NCBI RefSeq assembly: GCF_003426735.1
Contig: NZ_QVON01000001.1
Coordinates: 186,001-250,000, forward strand
Direction: 5' to 3'
Length of the DNA: 64,000 bases
Origin: Arenibacter sp. P308M17
GTDB lineage: Bacteria > Bacteroidota > Bacteroidia > Flavobacteriales > Flavobacteriaceae
Shown here: in pieces, positions 52,523-62,077 of the stretch
How the letters are laid out: each line of letters starts with the position of its first letter
How positions within the stretch are numbered: position 1 is the first letter of the stretch
Position numbers and translations under genes: made by a program
Notes under the pieces: generated by a model
What the model saw: only the letters and a program-made list of their open reading frames with translations
Databases searched by the model: none
Told to the model about the DNA's origin: nothing

Positions 52523-53824
52523 ATGAAATTGGATAAGAAAATATTTTTTAAGATCCATAGTTGGATAGGTGTAAAGCTCAGCATCTTATTTTTTATTGTT
52601 TGCTTTTCAGGAACCTTGGCCACGCTTAGTCATGAAATGGATTGGCTTTTTAATCCGGATATGCGGGCAAGTCCACAAAACGAATATGCTTCCCGCAACC
52701 TCATTGCCGCCAATTTTAAGGAAGCATATCCAGATGCCCGAATTCAGTATTGGATGCGTTCTGAAGAACCGTATCTATGCGATATCCTCTATAAAATGGA
52801 AGGGGATGCACTGAGCTATGTATTTGCCAATCCCTATACAGGAAAAATACAAGGGGAATCCGCGATTACTATTCAGCGCTTTTTTAGGGATCTGCATTAT
52901 TTTCTGTTCATTCCGTTTCAGATTGGAAATTTTTTGGTTTTGATCTTTGGATTCCTCCTGTTCATTTCATTGGTTACCGCATTATTGTTTTATAAAAAAT
53001 GGTGGCGTAAACTATTTGAATTGAAAACGGGAAAAGGTCCGCTCGTTTTTTTCCGAAGTTTTCATCGATTGGTCGGACTTTGGTCTGTCCCTTTTACTTT
53101 GTTATTTTCTATTACTGGAATTTGGTATTTTATAGAGCGGGCCAATGTAGGTGGAATTGGCGGCGAAGTAAACCCAAAGATGCCCCAATTGGAAATAACC
53201 GACCTCACTCAAAATAATGTAGCAGATAATAATTTAAGTTATAACATTGATTATGATAAGGCGATTGCCATAGCCGAAAAAGAGATCCCTGGACTTCATG
53301 TGGGCAATTTATACATTCCATATAAGCAAACGGATATACTTGGGTTAGTAGGTAAAAGTAATGTTCCGTTAGTACGCCAAAGGGCCAATAGGGTGCATTT
53401 GGATCCAAGATCTTATGAGGTTATCTCTTCTCAAAAAGCCGACCAAATTAGTACAACTATGTGGTTAAACGATATTGCCGACCCGCTTCATTTTGGATAT
53501 TGGGGAGGAATACCTACTAAAATAATCTGGTTTGTTCTAGGGTTGGGAATTTCCTCCTTGGTATTGTCCGGAATTTGGATTACAATGAAACGCAAGAACC
53601 TGAAACAAAAAAAGATTAAACGACCCTTAGGAGTATGGAAATATATAAACTGGGCAGTTTACGGAATTATGCTATTGTTTATGTATATGAGCTTAATAAA
53701 TCGCTATAAGGCCTCTGTTGAGGCATTAATTACAATCAGTTTTGGTTGGATTGTTTTTATTTTCCTGACCTATTATATTTTCGTTATTAGACTAAACAGA
53801 GTTGTTAAGAAAAACAAAGCCTAA
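52523..53824 (+). CDS. PepSY-associated transmembrane protein (siderophore reductase-like)
   Basis: The ATG at 52523 overlaps no upstream sequence and starts 1 bp after the receptor stop; 433 residues. Four main transmembrane helices carry the PepSY_TM pattern: KIHSWIGVKLSILFFIVCFSG, FRDLHYFLFIP, FHRLVGLWSVPFTLLFSITG and PLHFGYWGG, each with conserved His that may bind heme. Periplasmic PepSY domain near residues 240-280. Such proteins pair with siderophore receptors and are proposed to reduce the ferric complex at the inner membrane. Function is inferred from this context. Confidence 0.88.
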   Translation: MKLDKKIFFKIHSWIGVKLSILFFIVCFSGTLATLSHEMDWLFNPDMRASPQNEYASRNLIAANFKEAYPDARIQYWMRSEEPYLCDILYKMEGDALSYVFANPYTGKIQGESAITIQRFFRDLHYFLFIPFQIGNFLVLIFGFLLFISLVTALLFYKKWWRKLFELKTGKGPLVFFRSFHRLVGLWSVPFTLLFSITGIWYFIERANVGGIGGEVNPKMPQLEITDLTQNNVADNNLSYNIDYDKAIAIAEKEIPGLHVGNLYIPYKQTDILGLVGKSNVPLVRQRANRVHLDPRSYEVISSQKADQISTTMWLNDIADPLHFGYWGGIPTKIIWFVLGLGISSLVLSGIWITMKRKNLKQKKIKRPLGVWKYINWAVYGIMLLFMYMSLINRYKASVEALITISFGWIVFIFLTYYIFVIRLNRVVKKNKA

Positions 53825-54195
53825 TTTTTAATGAATCGGGTGGAATTAGGTTTAATTCTATTAAATTCTTCTATATTTATTTGTTGGATGATGGAATTTT
53901 ATGGGAAAATTTGGACAAAATGCCGGTAAGACATTTGCCAAAATGTGTACGATTGCTCAAGTTTTTCTAAATGGGAGGATAGGGGGCGGTAGGACGAACC
54001 TGATACTTTTCCTGATTTATATATAGTATTTATTGTTATTATAAATGCTGAAACAGAGGTCGTTTCTGCTATAAATTTTAGGCCCTTGATGAGGATACTA
54101 TTTTGGGAAATTATGGCCTGAAACCGACAAAAATTATAAATGCATGGTTGGTAATGTTTACATATGGGATTGATTGGTAATTATTTCGGTAATAT
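53825..54195. other. Intergenic region, no gene seen
   Basis: 370 bp without a credible frame or RNA gene; no clear terminator behind the PepSY gene. The right end contains the promoter region of the toxin-antitoxin pair. Confidence 0.55.
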
Positions 54196-54214
54196 TACGT
54201 ATATTGTACGTATA
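54196..54214. promoter_or_regulatory. Probable operator of the toxin-antitoxin operon
   Basis: TACGTATA-ttg-TACGTATA: two direct 8-bp copies, each partly palindromic, 11 bp apart, 15 bp before the antitoxin ATG. A third TACGTA follows just inside the gene. Repeats of this kind bind ribbon-helix-helix antitoxins. Confidence 0.6.
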
Positions 54215-54228
54215 ATTAATATTCGATT

Positions 54229-54474
54229 ATGATACGTAAGGAATTACATTTGGACGAAAAGGTCATTTTGGCATTGGAGGCCGAAGCAAAAAGGCAAAAT
54301 CGCAGTCTCAAGAACTATCTTGAGTTTTTGGCTATAGAACAGGCCAAAAAACTAGAAGTGCCGTCAAAGGAGTACATGGATATGATGGATGGCCTTTTAA
54401 ATAAGTTTGATAAAGATGAAATTGAGTTTTCAACCATTGAAGAAGTAATGAGCCGAAATGGAATATCCAGTTAA
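54229..54474 (+). CDS. RHH-type antitoxin
   Basis: 81 residues: an N-terminal ribbon-helix-helix fold (IRKELHLDEKVILALEAEAKRQNRSLKNYLEFLAIEQAK) and an acidic, flexible C-terminus that would cover the toxin. The stop lies 17 bp inside the toxin gene, so the two are translationally coupled with antitoxin first. It neutralises the toxin and probably represses the operon through the TACGTATA repeats upstream. Subfamily (ParD or RelB-like) is not certain. Confidence 0.82.
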   Translation: MIRKELHLDEKVILALEAEAKRQNRSLKNYLEFLAIEQAKKLEVPSKEYMDMMDGLLNKFDKDEIEFSTIEEVMSRNGISS

Positions 54475-54730
54475 GGTTTCAAAAGATGCGGAGAAGGATA
54501 TTTTAACAGCCAAATGTCATTACCGTATTTCCGGTATGGAAAGGCTTTTTGATGATGATTTTATAAAACAGCTAACGTATTTAAAAGCCAATCCTTTCCT
54601 CTATCAGATTTACTATCGCAATGTTAGAAGGTCCCACTTTGATAGTTTTAAATATGCTATTCATTTCGTAGTCCAAAATGATGCCCTTTATATTTTGAGA
54701 ATTCTACATCATAAGCAAGAGTTAATATAA
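54458..54730 (+). CDS. ParE/RelE-superfamily toxin
   Basis: 90 residues with the compact RelE/ParE fold pattern: VKVSKDAEKDILTAKCHYRI (N-terminal helices), FDDDFIKQLTYLKANPFLYQIYYRNVRR (basic strand region) and the closing strand FKYAIHFVVQNDALYILRILHHKQ. The C-terminal HHK is typical of the ParE-like branch, which targets gyrase, whereas RelE cuts mRNA at ribosomes; the target here cannot be decided. Overlaps the antitoxin by 17 bp. Confidence 0.82.
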   Translation: MEYPVKVSKDAEKDILTAKCHYRISGMERLFDDDFIKQLTYLKANPFLYQIYYRNVRRSHFDSFKYAIHFVVQNDALYILRILHHKQELI

Positions 54731-54795
54731 ACGATGGTCAAAAAATAACCGACTTGCTGCAACTGGAACAGTAACGATATAAAAAGATACTTCAA

Positions 54796-55308
54796 ATGAA
54801 AATCGCCCTAATGTCCGATATCCATGACAACATTTGGAACCTGCAAAAAGCCTTGGCCAGGCCCGAGCTACAGGCTACGGAAGCGATGCTGTTCTGTGGG
54901 GACCTTTGTTCGCCCTTTGTCATCCATTTATTGGGGCGGGGGTATTCCGGACCTATCCATATGGTACTTGGCAACAACGATGGGGATGTTGCGGCCATCA
55001 TGGCAAACTCAAAAAAGTATTCGAATATCCACATTCATGGGGAATATTTTAAAAGTGTCTTGGGTGGGCGTACAGTGGCCATGAACCATTACCCGGATAA
55101 AGCGAGGGCCATTGCGGAGAATGGAGGGTTCCATATAGTGTGCTATGGACATAACCATACCATGGTGAACGATGAAATGGTGGGTGACACCCTACTGATC
55201 AATCCAGGGGCCATTATGGGCTATCATGGGGGAGGGCTGATGGATATCCCCGCCACCTATTTGGTGCTGGATACCGACCTGCTCCAAGCCGAGGTACATC
55301 AAATTTGA
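54796..55308 (+). CDS. YfcE/MJ0936-type metallophosphoesterase
   Basis: 170 residues with all calcineurin-like metal motifs in order: MSDIHDN (residues 5-11), CGDL near 34, LGNNDGD near 58, NHYP near 96, CYGHNHT near 113. The size fits small YfcE-type phosphodiesterases acting on cyclic dinucleotides or other phosphodiesters. It is soluble and cytoplasmic. The upstream region carries no further gene of the same unit; it follows the toxin gene by 65 bp but shares no obvious function. Confidence 0.9.
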   Translation: MKIALMSDIHDNIWNLQKALARPELQATEAMLFCGDLCSPFVIHLLGRGYSGPIHMVLGNNDGDVAAIMANSKKYSNIHIHGEYFKSVLGGRTVAMNHYPDKARAIAENGGFHIVCYGHNHTMVNDEMVGDTLLINPGAIMGYHGGGLMDIPATYLVLDTDLLQAEVHQI

Positions 55309-55413
55309 GGGGAGGGCCACACAGGAAGTCGTTGCCATTGTTCAAATAAACGACCCCATGTAATAATTTTCAAAATAAAGATAAAAATTGAGAGAGATTG
55401 AAAAACCGCAATC

Positions 55414-56361
55414 CTACCCGTTCACCAAGCGTACCAGCTTCATTCGACTATTTATACCGATTTTGGTATAAATCCTATGGGTATGGTCCTTTACCGTCTG
55501 TAGGCTAATAAACAGTTCGTCCGCTATTTGTTGGTTGGTCTTGCCCAGGCAGATCTGCTCAATAATCTCTTTTTCCCGCTTGGAGATGTCATACTTGCTA
55601 TAAATGAATTCCTTTTTTCCTTGATTCGGGTTTTCGGAATGCAAAGGTGCAAATATCAAATGGGAACGGAGTTTCAGATAAAATACAGGGACAAAACTCG
55701 ACATAAAGTACACCAATATCAATAGGGCAATCAGCCATGGACTGGAAAAGGCAAAGGCCAATACCAATAGTCGCAATACAAGGCTCCCAAACATCAAAAT
55801 TATAAATTGGAGGACCATTTTTTTAGTAGCTGGTTTTTGTTTTTTGGAATAGTGCCGGGCAATACCAACAAATAGGAGCGTATATCCCAGTTCCAAACCA
55901 ATGAATATTACCATTTCCGCATACATGGGATGTGCTGTAATTAACGAAGGAACGGTATTAGTTGAAAAGTAAATTCCGGATGCGATAGCGATGACAGATG
56001 CCAAAAAAATAAGATAGATCCGAAAAGCTTTGTTCTTTGACTCTACAGCAACTACGGAAAAACCCATTTTAATTAACATATACCAGGAAATAAGTAGGAA
56101 GGGGACGCCAAGTACAGGTGAAAAATGGGTTACCTTTTCCACGGTCGTAACCTCCACCTCAATTGAAGAGAGGATGACCCGCATAATGATCGGTGCCCAA
56201 ATGCCATAAAAGGCAAATGAATAAAAGGTGGCCAAAAAATAAAAGTAGTTACGATGAAATTCGGTATTGTAGGTGGTAATGAGCTGGTGGGCCACCAAAA
56301 TACTGGCCGATGCTATGGCGGCACAAAAAACAAATACGACTATGAAGGTTAAACTAAGCAA
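55414..56361 (-). CDS. Membrane-bound LuxR-type transcriptional regulator
   Basis: 315 residues: about seven transmembrane helices in residues 1-235 (for example FIVVFVFCAAIASASILVA and ALLILVYFMSSFVPVFYL), then a short linker and a C-terminal LuxR/GerE HTH (KREKEIIEQICLGKTNQQIADELFISLQTVKDHTHRIY). A DNA-binding domain tethered to a 7TM sensor suggests membrane-to-promoter signalling without a separate kinase. It is divergent from a multi-pass membrane protein, with a 13-bp inverted repeat in the shared promoter, probably its operator. The signal is unknown. Confidence 0.88.
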   Translation of the reverse strand: MLSLTFIVVFVFCAAIASASILVAHQLITTYNTEFHRNYFYFLATFYSFAFYGIWAPIIMRVILSSIEVEVTTVEKVTHFSPVLGVPFLLISWYMLIKMGFSVVAVESKNKAFRIYLIFLASVIAIASGIYFSTNTVPSLITAHPMYAEMVIFIGLELGYTLLFVGIARHYSKKQKPATKKMVLQFIILMFGSLVLRLLVLAFAFSSPWLIALLILVYFMSSFVPVFYLKLRSHLIFAPLHSENPNQGKKEFIYSKYDISKREKEIIEQICLGKTNQQIADELFISLQTVKDHTHRIYTKIGINSRMKLVRLVNG

Positions 56362-56414
56362 AAATAATTCTGTTATAGGCTAAAAGTATAAAAATGCAGG
56401 TAATCCCAACCCCT

Positions 56415-56448
56415 ACTTAAGTAGTGATTTTAAATTCACTACTTAAGT
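56415..56448. promoter_or_regulatory. 13-bp perfect inverted repeat, candidate LuxR-type operator
   Basis: ACTTAAGTAGTGA (56415-56427) and TCACTACTTAAGT (56436-56448) with an 8-bp spacer. Each arm contains the 8-bp palindrome ACTTAAGT. It lies between the LuxR-type gene and the divergent membrane protein gene, 57 bp before the latter's ATG. Confidence 0.7.
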
Positions 56449-56504
56449 TGGAATGTAATTTAATAAGACACCCTTACATTTACCCGAATTTAAAATCAAA
56501 GCTC

Positions 56505-57164
56505 ATGGAAATCATAAAAGCGGAAAGAAGACCTGAAGCAACCATTACGGGAAGTTATGGTTATGGATGGCAACAAATGTGGAAACATTTTTTGTATTTA
56601 TTTTTAGTGATGATCATTGTGGGTATTGCAGAATCCCCGATCTCCATTATTAGTGATTCCGATGCCGAGAATTCTCCTGGAAGGATCATTGTACAGATTT
56701 TGGCCGCCGCCTATTGGTTGTTGGTCTTTTCAGTAATCAAATATGGGGGTGACTTAATGTACCTGCGTGCCGTTCGCAACCAAAAATTTGAAATCGGTGA
56801 AATGTTCGATGGCTTTAAAAAGAACTATATCAATATCATCCTTGCTAATCTGCTTACCTTTTCCATAATTGGTTTGGGCTTTGTTTTTCTAATAGTACCC
56901 GGAATTATTTTGGCCTGTAGGTTGGCTTTCGTTTCCTACCTGGTAATGGATAAAGATATGGAGCCGGTTGCCGCAGTTGAAAAAAGCTGGGAAATGACCA
57001 GAGGGCACGGATGGCGGCTTTTTGGGATGGGCCTGCTTGCAATTCCCGTAGCAATAGGCGGATTCCTCTGCTTTATTGTCGGGATTATATTCTCCATTAT
57101 ATGGATTTCCGCAGCGTTTGCCTCTATGTACCATGCCGTGGACCTATCAAAAAACAGTAATTGA
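56505..57164 (+). CDS. Multi-pass membrane protein of unknown function
   Basis: The start is ATG 56505 (MEIIKAERRPEATITGSYGYGWQQ); the frame is open further upstream but crosses the inverted-repeat operator. 219 residues with about five transmembrane helices, an amphipathic N-terminus and the segment FVSYLVMDKDMEPVAAVEKSWEMTRGHGWRLF, which recurs in bacterial DUF975/glycerophosphodiesterase-associated membrane proteins. Probable target of the divergent LuxR-type membrane regulator. No enzymatic motif seen. Confidence 0.75.
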   Translation: MEIIKAERRPEATITGSYGYGWQQMWKHFLYLFLVMIIVGIAESPISIISDSDAENSPGRIIVQILAAAYWLLVFSVIKYGGDLMYLRAVRNQKFEIGEMFDGFKKNYINIILANLLTFSIIGLGFVFLIVPGIILACRLAFVSYLVMDKDMEPVAAVEKSWEMTRGHGWRLFGMGLLAIPVAIGGFLCFIVGIIFSIIWISAAFASMYHAVDLSKNSN

Positions 57165-57235
57165 AGGTAAAGATATTTGTTGTTGAGAAATGGCCTAGCC
57201 TTTCCAAAGGGGAATAAAAAGTAAATGATTTTGCC

Positions 57236-57520
57236 ACATTGAACCAGAAACCTTGGACTCAACCTTGAACCTTGGACTTTGAACCTTGAACTTTTTCCCT
57301 GCCCACTGCCCGCTTCTGTAAGAGATCTCGATCCCCGTCCGGACACGGCCGTCACTTCGACATAAGCCCTTTTCGGGCGATTGAGAAGTCGCACATACTT
57401 GGTCTGAGCTACATGTGCGATTTAGCTTATAACATTTTTATTTTACGGGTATTCGTGAACCCTCGGTTTCTCCCTTTGGACACTCCACAGACATTGAACC
57501 TTGAACCTGAAACTTTGAAC
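57236..57520. repeat. Degenerate tandem repeats of CCTTGAA(C/G) type
   Basis: In the 440-bp gap before sdaA the units AACCTTGAACC and CTTTGAACCTT recur at 57250-57293 and 57494-57519. A short palindromic run AATCTAGATTCTAGATTC lies at 57551-57568. No gene is seen. Such repeats are probably slippage-derived spacer DNA. Confidence 0.6.
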
Positions 57521-57607
57521 AAAAAATACGGTCCAGTTTCTAGGATCCAGAATCTAGATTCTAGATTCTAATTTCTAAATACTCACTACCCAATACTATG
57601 TAATACA

Positions 57608-59032
57608 TCAACAATCGCTGAGATAAACGCCAACGGCGAGCCCCCCTTCAGAGGTTTCCTTGTATTTGGTATTCATATCCTTGGCCGTTTCCCACATGGT
57701 ATTGACTACTTTGTCCAATGGTACTTTTGCATTGGCAGGGTCCGAGTCCAATGCCAGTTCCGCCGCATTGATGGCCTTAATGGCTCCCATGCAATTGCGT
57801 TCTATACACGGAATCTGTACCAATCCGCCTATTGGATCACAGGTAAGGCCCAGATGGTGTTCCATGGCAATTTCCGCTGCTATCAGTACCTGTTCCGGGC
57901 TGCCGCCCATAAGCTCTGTTAGTGCTGCGGCGGCCATGGCGGAAGACACGCCGATTTCGGCCTGGCAGCCGCCCATGGCCGCTGAAATGGTAGCCCCCTT
58001 TTTAAAGATGCTGCCAATTTCTCCCGCTACAAGAAGGAATTGCTTAATATGTTGAAAGCTGGCCTGGTGGTTCTCTATGACCATATAGTACATGAGCACG
58101 GCCGGTATTACCCCGGCACTGCCATTGGTAGGGGCGGTGACCACTCTGCCCAGGGAAGCGTTTACCTCATTCACGCTTAGGGCAAAACAACTCACCCATT
58201 TAAGGATGGAACGGAACTTAACTTCGGTCTTTCTTATAGTAGTCAGCCATTGCTGGGGGGTGGAATAGGGGAGGTCGCCCTTTAGTTTTTGATAGGTATC
58301 ATAAGCCCTTCTCCGCACATTGAGTCCGCCTGGCAGGCTCCCTTCGGTATGGCATCCTATGTACATGCACTCCAGCATGGTATCCCAAATATGTTGCAGG
58401 CCCCGGTCTATTTCCGTATCGGAACGCAGGGAACGCTCGTTTTCCAGCACCAATTCGGAAACGGATTTGTTTTCTTTTTTGCAAGTGGCCAAGAGGTCCG
58501 CCCCCTTTTCTACGGGAAAGGGGAAGGCCTTAAAAACTTGCCTTTTCCTTTTGGACCTTTTAAGCTCCTCTTTAACAACAAATCCCCCTCCAATGGAATA
58601 GTAGGTTTCGCTAATGGATTTGCCGTTGGCAAGGCTGGCGTTAAAAGTGAGTCCGTTGGCATGGAATGGCAAAAATTCCCTTTTGAACAGGATATCCAAT
58701 TGGGGATCGAATGGAATCTCCTTGGCATTGTTCAACAGCAGTTTTTTGCTCTCCCGGATCCCGCTTATGATCCCGCTTATATTTTCAATAGGAATATTGA
58801 CCGGGTCGGCCCCTGTAAGGCCCAACATAATGGCCAGATCGGTGGCGTGGCCCTTTCCGGTCAGGGAGAGGGAGCCATATACGTCCACCTGTATATGGGC
58901 AATGTCATGGAACAATTTTTTTTCCAATAGTTCGCCAATAAACCGTTCTGCGGCACGCCATGGGCCCAAGGTGTGGGAACTGGAGGGGCCTACACCTATT
59001 TTGAGCATATCGAAAACACTAATGCATTCCAT
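57608..59032 (-). CDS. sdaA: L-serine dehydratase (iron-sulfur type)
   Basis: The 474-residue protein is a single-chain L-serine ammonia-lyase: N-terminal beta domain ([24 protein letters not shown]) and C-terminal alpha domain with [19 protein letters not shown] and [20 protein letters not shown], whose cysteines hold the 4Fe-4S cluster. It turns L-serine into pyruvate and ammonia in the cytoplasm. The start is at the first ATG, in the conserved [13 protein letters not shown]. Full-length; alone in its transcript. Confidence 0.95.
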   Translation of the reverse strand: MECISVFDMLKIGVGPSSSHTLGPWRAAERFIGELLEKKLFHDIAHIQVDVYGSLSLTGKGHATDLAIMLGLTGADPVNIPIENISGIISGIRESKKLLLNNAKEIPFDPQLDILFKREFLPFHANGLTFNASLANGKSISETYYSIGGGFVVKEELKRSKRKRQVFKAFPFPVEKGADLLATCKKENKSVSELVLENERSLRSDTEIDRGLQHIWDTMLECMYIGCHTEGSLPGGLNVRRRAYDTYQKLKGDLPYSTPQQWLTTIRKTEVKFRSILKWVSCFALSVNEVNASLGRVVTAPTNGSAGVIPAVLMYYMVIENHQASFQHIKQFLLVAGEIGSIFKKGATISAAMGGCQAEIGVSSAMAAAALTELMGGSPEQVLIAAEIAMEHHLGLTCDPIGGLVQIPCIERNCMGAIKAINAAELALDSDPANAKVPLDKVVNTMWETAKDMNTKYKETSEGGLAVGVYLSDC

Positions 59033-59367
59033 TTTATGTTGTTTTATCAGGTTAAATATATGGTTTACAATTGGAAAAATCGATGTAGATATAAACGACT
59101 TGATTAGGAATTGTGAACCTATTTTGAGAATTTGGCGTATGTCCTATTTGGGCCAGGTTCCAAGATATAAGCGATTTCCCATAATGGTAAGGGTGGGTCA
59201 CTGTTATCATATTTGATGGCTGGAAAAATAACAACAAATTGCCCGTCACCATTTTTAGGGTGATAAAGGGAAATGATATGCCGTGCACTGTTTCCCAATA
59301 GAAGGGGAAGATTAAATGGAACCGGGATTGATCAAGGATTTTGTGTTGGCCCAAAACCGGGATTTGG
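59033..59367. other. Intergenic region, no gene seen
   Basis: 335 bp between two minus-strand genes. A weak inverted pair TCACC/GGTGA near 59248-59272 is the only structure. It should contain the sdaA promoter; no clear TAnnTTTG at a good distance. Confidence 0.5.
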
Positions 59368-61749
59368 TTACATTCTGTTCTGTCCGGAATACTGCATGGC
59401 CTCTCCCTTACCAAAGCCATAGCTAAAACCAAGGGCTACAAATGTACCGCGTTGACGGCGATTGTACACTTCGTAATTGGCCTGGGCAATTTGGCTCTCG
59501 TCTACCCTGGAGGCGAACAGGTCCCTCACACTTAAATTGAGGACGGCCTTGCCTTTCAGGATACTTTTTCGCAGCCCCATATCCATAAAGAGCATATCGC
59601 TAACGTTGCTTTGTACGGTTTGGTAACTGGATTGGTAATTGCCGGTCATTTCCATATCGAAATCCGATGGAAGTTTAATTTTTGTCATTAATTTGGAAGT
59701 CCATTGGTCATTGTTAAAATCGAAAACAGTGGTCTCGAAGATACCATCCCTTTGAAATTTGTTGTAATTAAAATCCCCGTTCAGGCTAAGCCATTTTGCA
59801 GGGCTATATTTTGCATTGAATTCGATACCATAAGCTTTGTTGGTTCCAATATTTTCGGGCCTGCTGGTGCTAATGTTGTTTTCAAAGGTGGTAATGCCCT
59901 CTATGACGTCTGTGGTATAACGGTGGTACGCCCCAAAATTGATACTGGCAGGACCTAAAATGTATATACTGGTTACCTCATAGGAATCGGTAAACTCGGG
60001 CTGTAATTCGGGATTTCCCTGGCGTATGCTATAATTGTTCCGGATATTGAAGAAAGGGTTCAAATCCCACATTCTGGGTCGGTATATTCGTTTGGAATAG
60101 CCGGCCTGAATGGAAATCTTGTTACTGAATTTATAGGAGCTATGAAGGCTGGGAAAAAAGTTGCCATAGTTTTCATCGTTGGCAGAGTCCGTTGTGACGA
60201 GCAAGGTATTCTGATCGGTATGTTCCAAGCGCAGGCCTCCTTTTACGCCCCATTTTTTACCTTCATAAGATCCTGTACCGTATAGGCCCAGCACCTTTTG
60301 GTCGAATTGAAAAACATTGGTCAGACCAGGGTCGTTGACAAAGGCTCCATCTATGAAATTATTTACCTCAAAATCATTGCTTACGTCGTTCATTACGTAT
60401 TGGGCTCCGGTTTCCAAGGTCCATTCGTCCGAAATAGGATTGGTATAATCCAGTTTGTAGGTATATATGGCTTCCTTGAAATCGGTTCTTGTCTGTTGCC
60501 TGGAATCATTATCCGCTCCGGAAATAGTGCTGTTGAGGAATTCGGAGGATTGGTCCTTCCCAAAGAAATTTCCCAGTCCGCTAAAAAGTAGGGTATGGTC
60601 CTCATGGTTTTTAAATTCCTTTTTGTACTGTAGTTCAAATTGAAATTTTGGGTTTCTCGCATCTGTAACTTCGGTGCGTTCCCATTCCGAGCCAATGGCA
60701 TTGTTGGAATCCAGGGACACAAAACTGGTGTTGGAGGGTTGGTCCTCTATTTCCATGGCAAAGTTTCCGGAGAGGGTCAGTACATTGTTATCATTAATGT
60801 GATAGTCCGTTCCCAAGACAAAATTATAATAGGCTTCATTCCGGTACTCGGTACCCGTACTAAGAACGGTAATGTTGTTTTCCAAATCTACGTTTCTGGT
60901 TTCAATATCGTTGGGCAAATCCCGAAGCCCTGCTCCCAATTGGGTGAACAAGTTGAAATTCTCGGTTCTCCTATTTAGGCTAACCCCAATACTATGGCTA
61001 TCTGGGGCCCCGGTATTCACAGAGATGGAACCGTTAAGGCCTTTGCGTTCCTCCTTTTTTAATACAATATTGATTATACCGGAAGTACCCTCGGCATCAT
61101 ATTTGGCCGAAGGATTGGTCATTACCTCTACCTTTTCGATCATATCCGCCGTAATGGTCCCAAGGGCATTTCCTTCCTCACTGGCAATGATGGACGGCTT
61201 GCCATTGATGAGGATCTGCACTCCCTGACTGCCCCTTAGGCTAACGCGGCCCTCCATATTAACGTTAACGGATGGTACATTGTTTAAAACTTCCAAGGCA
61301 CTTGCCCCGGTAGTACTGAGGTCTTTGCCTACGTTGAATACCCGTTTGTCCAATTTAAATTCGGTACGCGAAACTTCACCTTGTACCACTACTTCCTGTA
61401 ATTGTTCCACATCTTCCGAAAGGGCTATTTTCCCTAAATCTATAATTTTGCCCTGGGTTGGTGGTGGTCCAAATGTTTTGGTCCGGAAACCAAGAAAACT
61501 TACTTCTATATAGTATTCGGTAGCAGCGGTCTCCAAGCTAAAACGACCATCATCCATAGTGGTAGTACCACTTATGGGTTTTTTGGTTTCGTTATCCCCT
61601 ACCATTACCGTGGCATATGCAATGGGCTGTCCGCTGGACTCCTCCACCACGGTTCCCTTTATGGTAACCGTGCCTTGTTGCGCCATGGCCATGGGGCAAA
61701 AGAGGATTAAAGAACTGGCGATGAACATATGTACCAATATTTTTTTCAT
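59368..61749 (-). CDS. TonB-dependent receptor, outer-membrane beta-barrel family
   Basis: Start taken at ATG 61749 (MKKILVHMFIASSLILFCPMA in parts; 14 codons after the first ATG of the frame); 793 residues. Signal peptide ends in AMAQQ; carboxypeptidase-regulatory-like domain VTIKGTVVEESSGQPIAYATV; plug with VEQLQEVVVQGEV, LRGSQGVQILINGKPS and IEKVEVMTNPSAKYDAEGTSG; then the OMP_b-brl_3 type barrel. This branch differs from SusC (no SusD partner) and its ligands are mostly unknown. Divergent from a LacI-type regulator, 328 bp apart with no other gene, so sugar-dependent control is possible. Confidence 0.88.
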   Translation of the reverse strand: MKKILVHMFIASSLILFCPMAMAQQGTVTIKGTVVEESSGQPIAYATVMVGDNETKKPISGTTTMDDGRFSLETAATEYYIEVSFLGFRTKTFGPPPTQGKIIDLGKIALSEDVEQLQEVVVQGEVSRTEFKLDKRVFNVGKDLSTTGASALEVLNNVPSVNVNMEGRVSLRGSQGVQILINGKPSIIASEEGNALGTITADMIEKVEVMTNPSAKYDAEGTSGIINIVLKKEERKGLNGSISVNTGAPDSHSIGVSLNRRTENFNLFTQLGAGLRDLPNDIETRNVDLENNITVLSTGTEYRNEAYYNFVLGTDYHINDNNVLTLSGNFAMEIEDQPSNTSFVSLDSNNAIGSEWERTEVTDARNPKFQFELQYKKEFKNHEDHTLLFSGLGNFFGKDQSSEFLNSTISGADNDSRQQTRTDFKEAIYTYKLDYTNPISDEWTLETGAQYVMNDVSNDFEVNNFIDGAFVNDPGLTNVFQFDQKVLGLYGTGSYEGKKWGVKGGLRLEHTDQNTLLVTTDSANDENYGNFFPSLHSSYKFSNKISIQAGYSKRIYRPRMWDLNPFFNIRNNYSIRQGNPELQPEFTDSYEVTSIYILGPASINFGAYHRYTTDVIEGITTFENNISTSRPENIGTNKAYGIEFNAKYSPAKWLSLNGDFNYNKFQRDGIFETTVFDFNNDQWTSKLMTKIKLPSDFDMEMTGNYQSSYQTVQSNVSDMLFMDMGLRKSILKGKAVLNLSVRDLFASRVDESQIAQANYEVYNRRQRGTFVALGFSYGFGKGEAMQYSGQNRM

Positions 61750-62077
61750 AGTTTCCTTTAATGGTTTATAATGGCATTGTAAGAATTGCAAATATGAATC
61801 TTTTTATTGGGACAGCTTGGGTATTTTCTGCAAACGACAAAAGTATTCCATTAAACAACAGACCTCATCTGGTATTAACAACGGCCAAGAAAGAGTTTGT
61901 GGAAAAATACGATTGTAACTAAAATACTTTCAGACTTACATTGCAATCCATTACAACCAAATAACCAAATTAGTATATCTTGCCAGGATTAAACCTAAAA
62001 TACGATTATAATAGGGATCCCTTTCTTTTCAATTCATAGCCAGCCTTTGGGATATTGTTATAAGATGTACTCAATTC

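Noticed and set aside
53825-54195. Small gene in the gap behind the PepSY gene
   Set aside because: No frame with a plausible start and length in either direction.
56936-57394. 152-codon minus-strand frame
   Set aside because: Largely antisense to the clear membrane protein gene and continues into repeat DNA.
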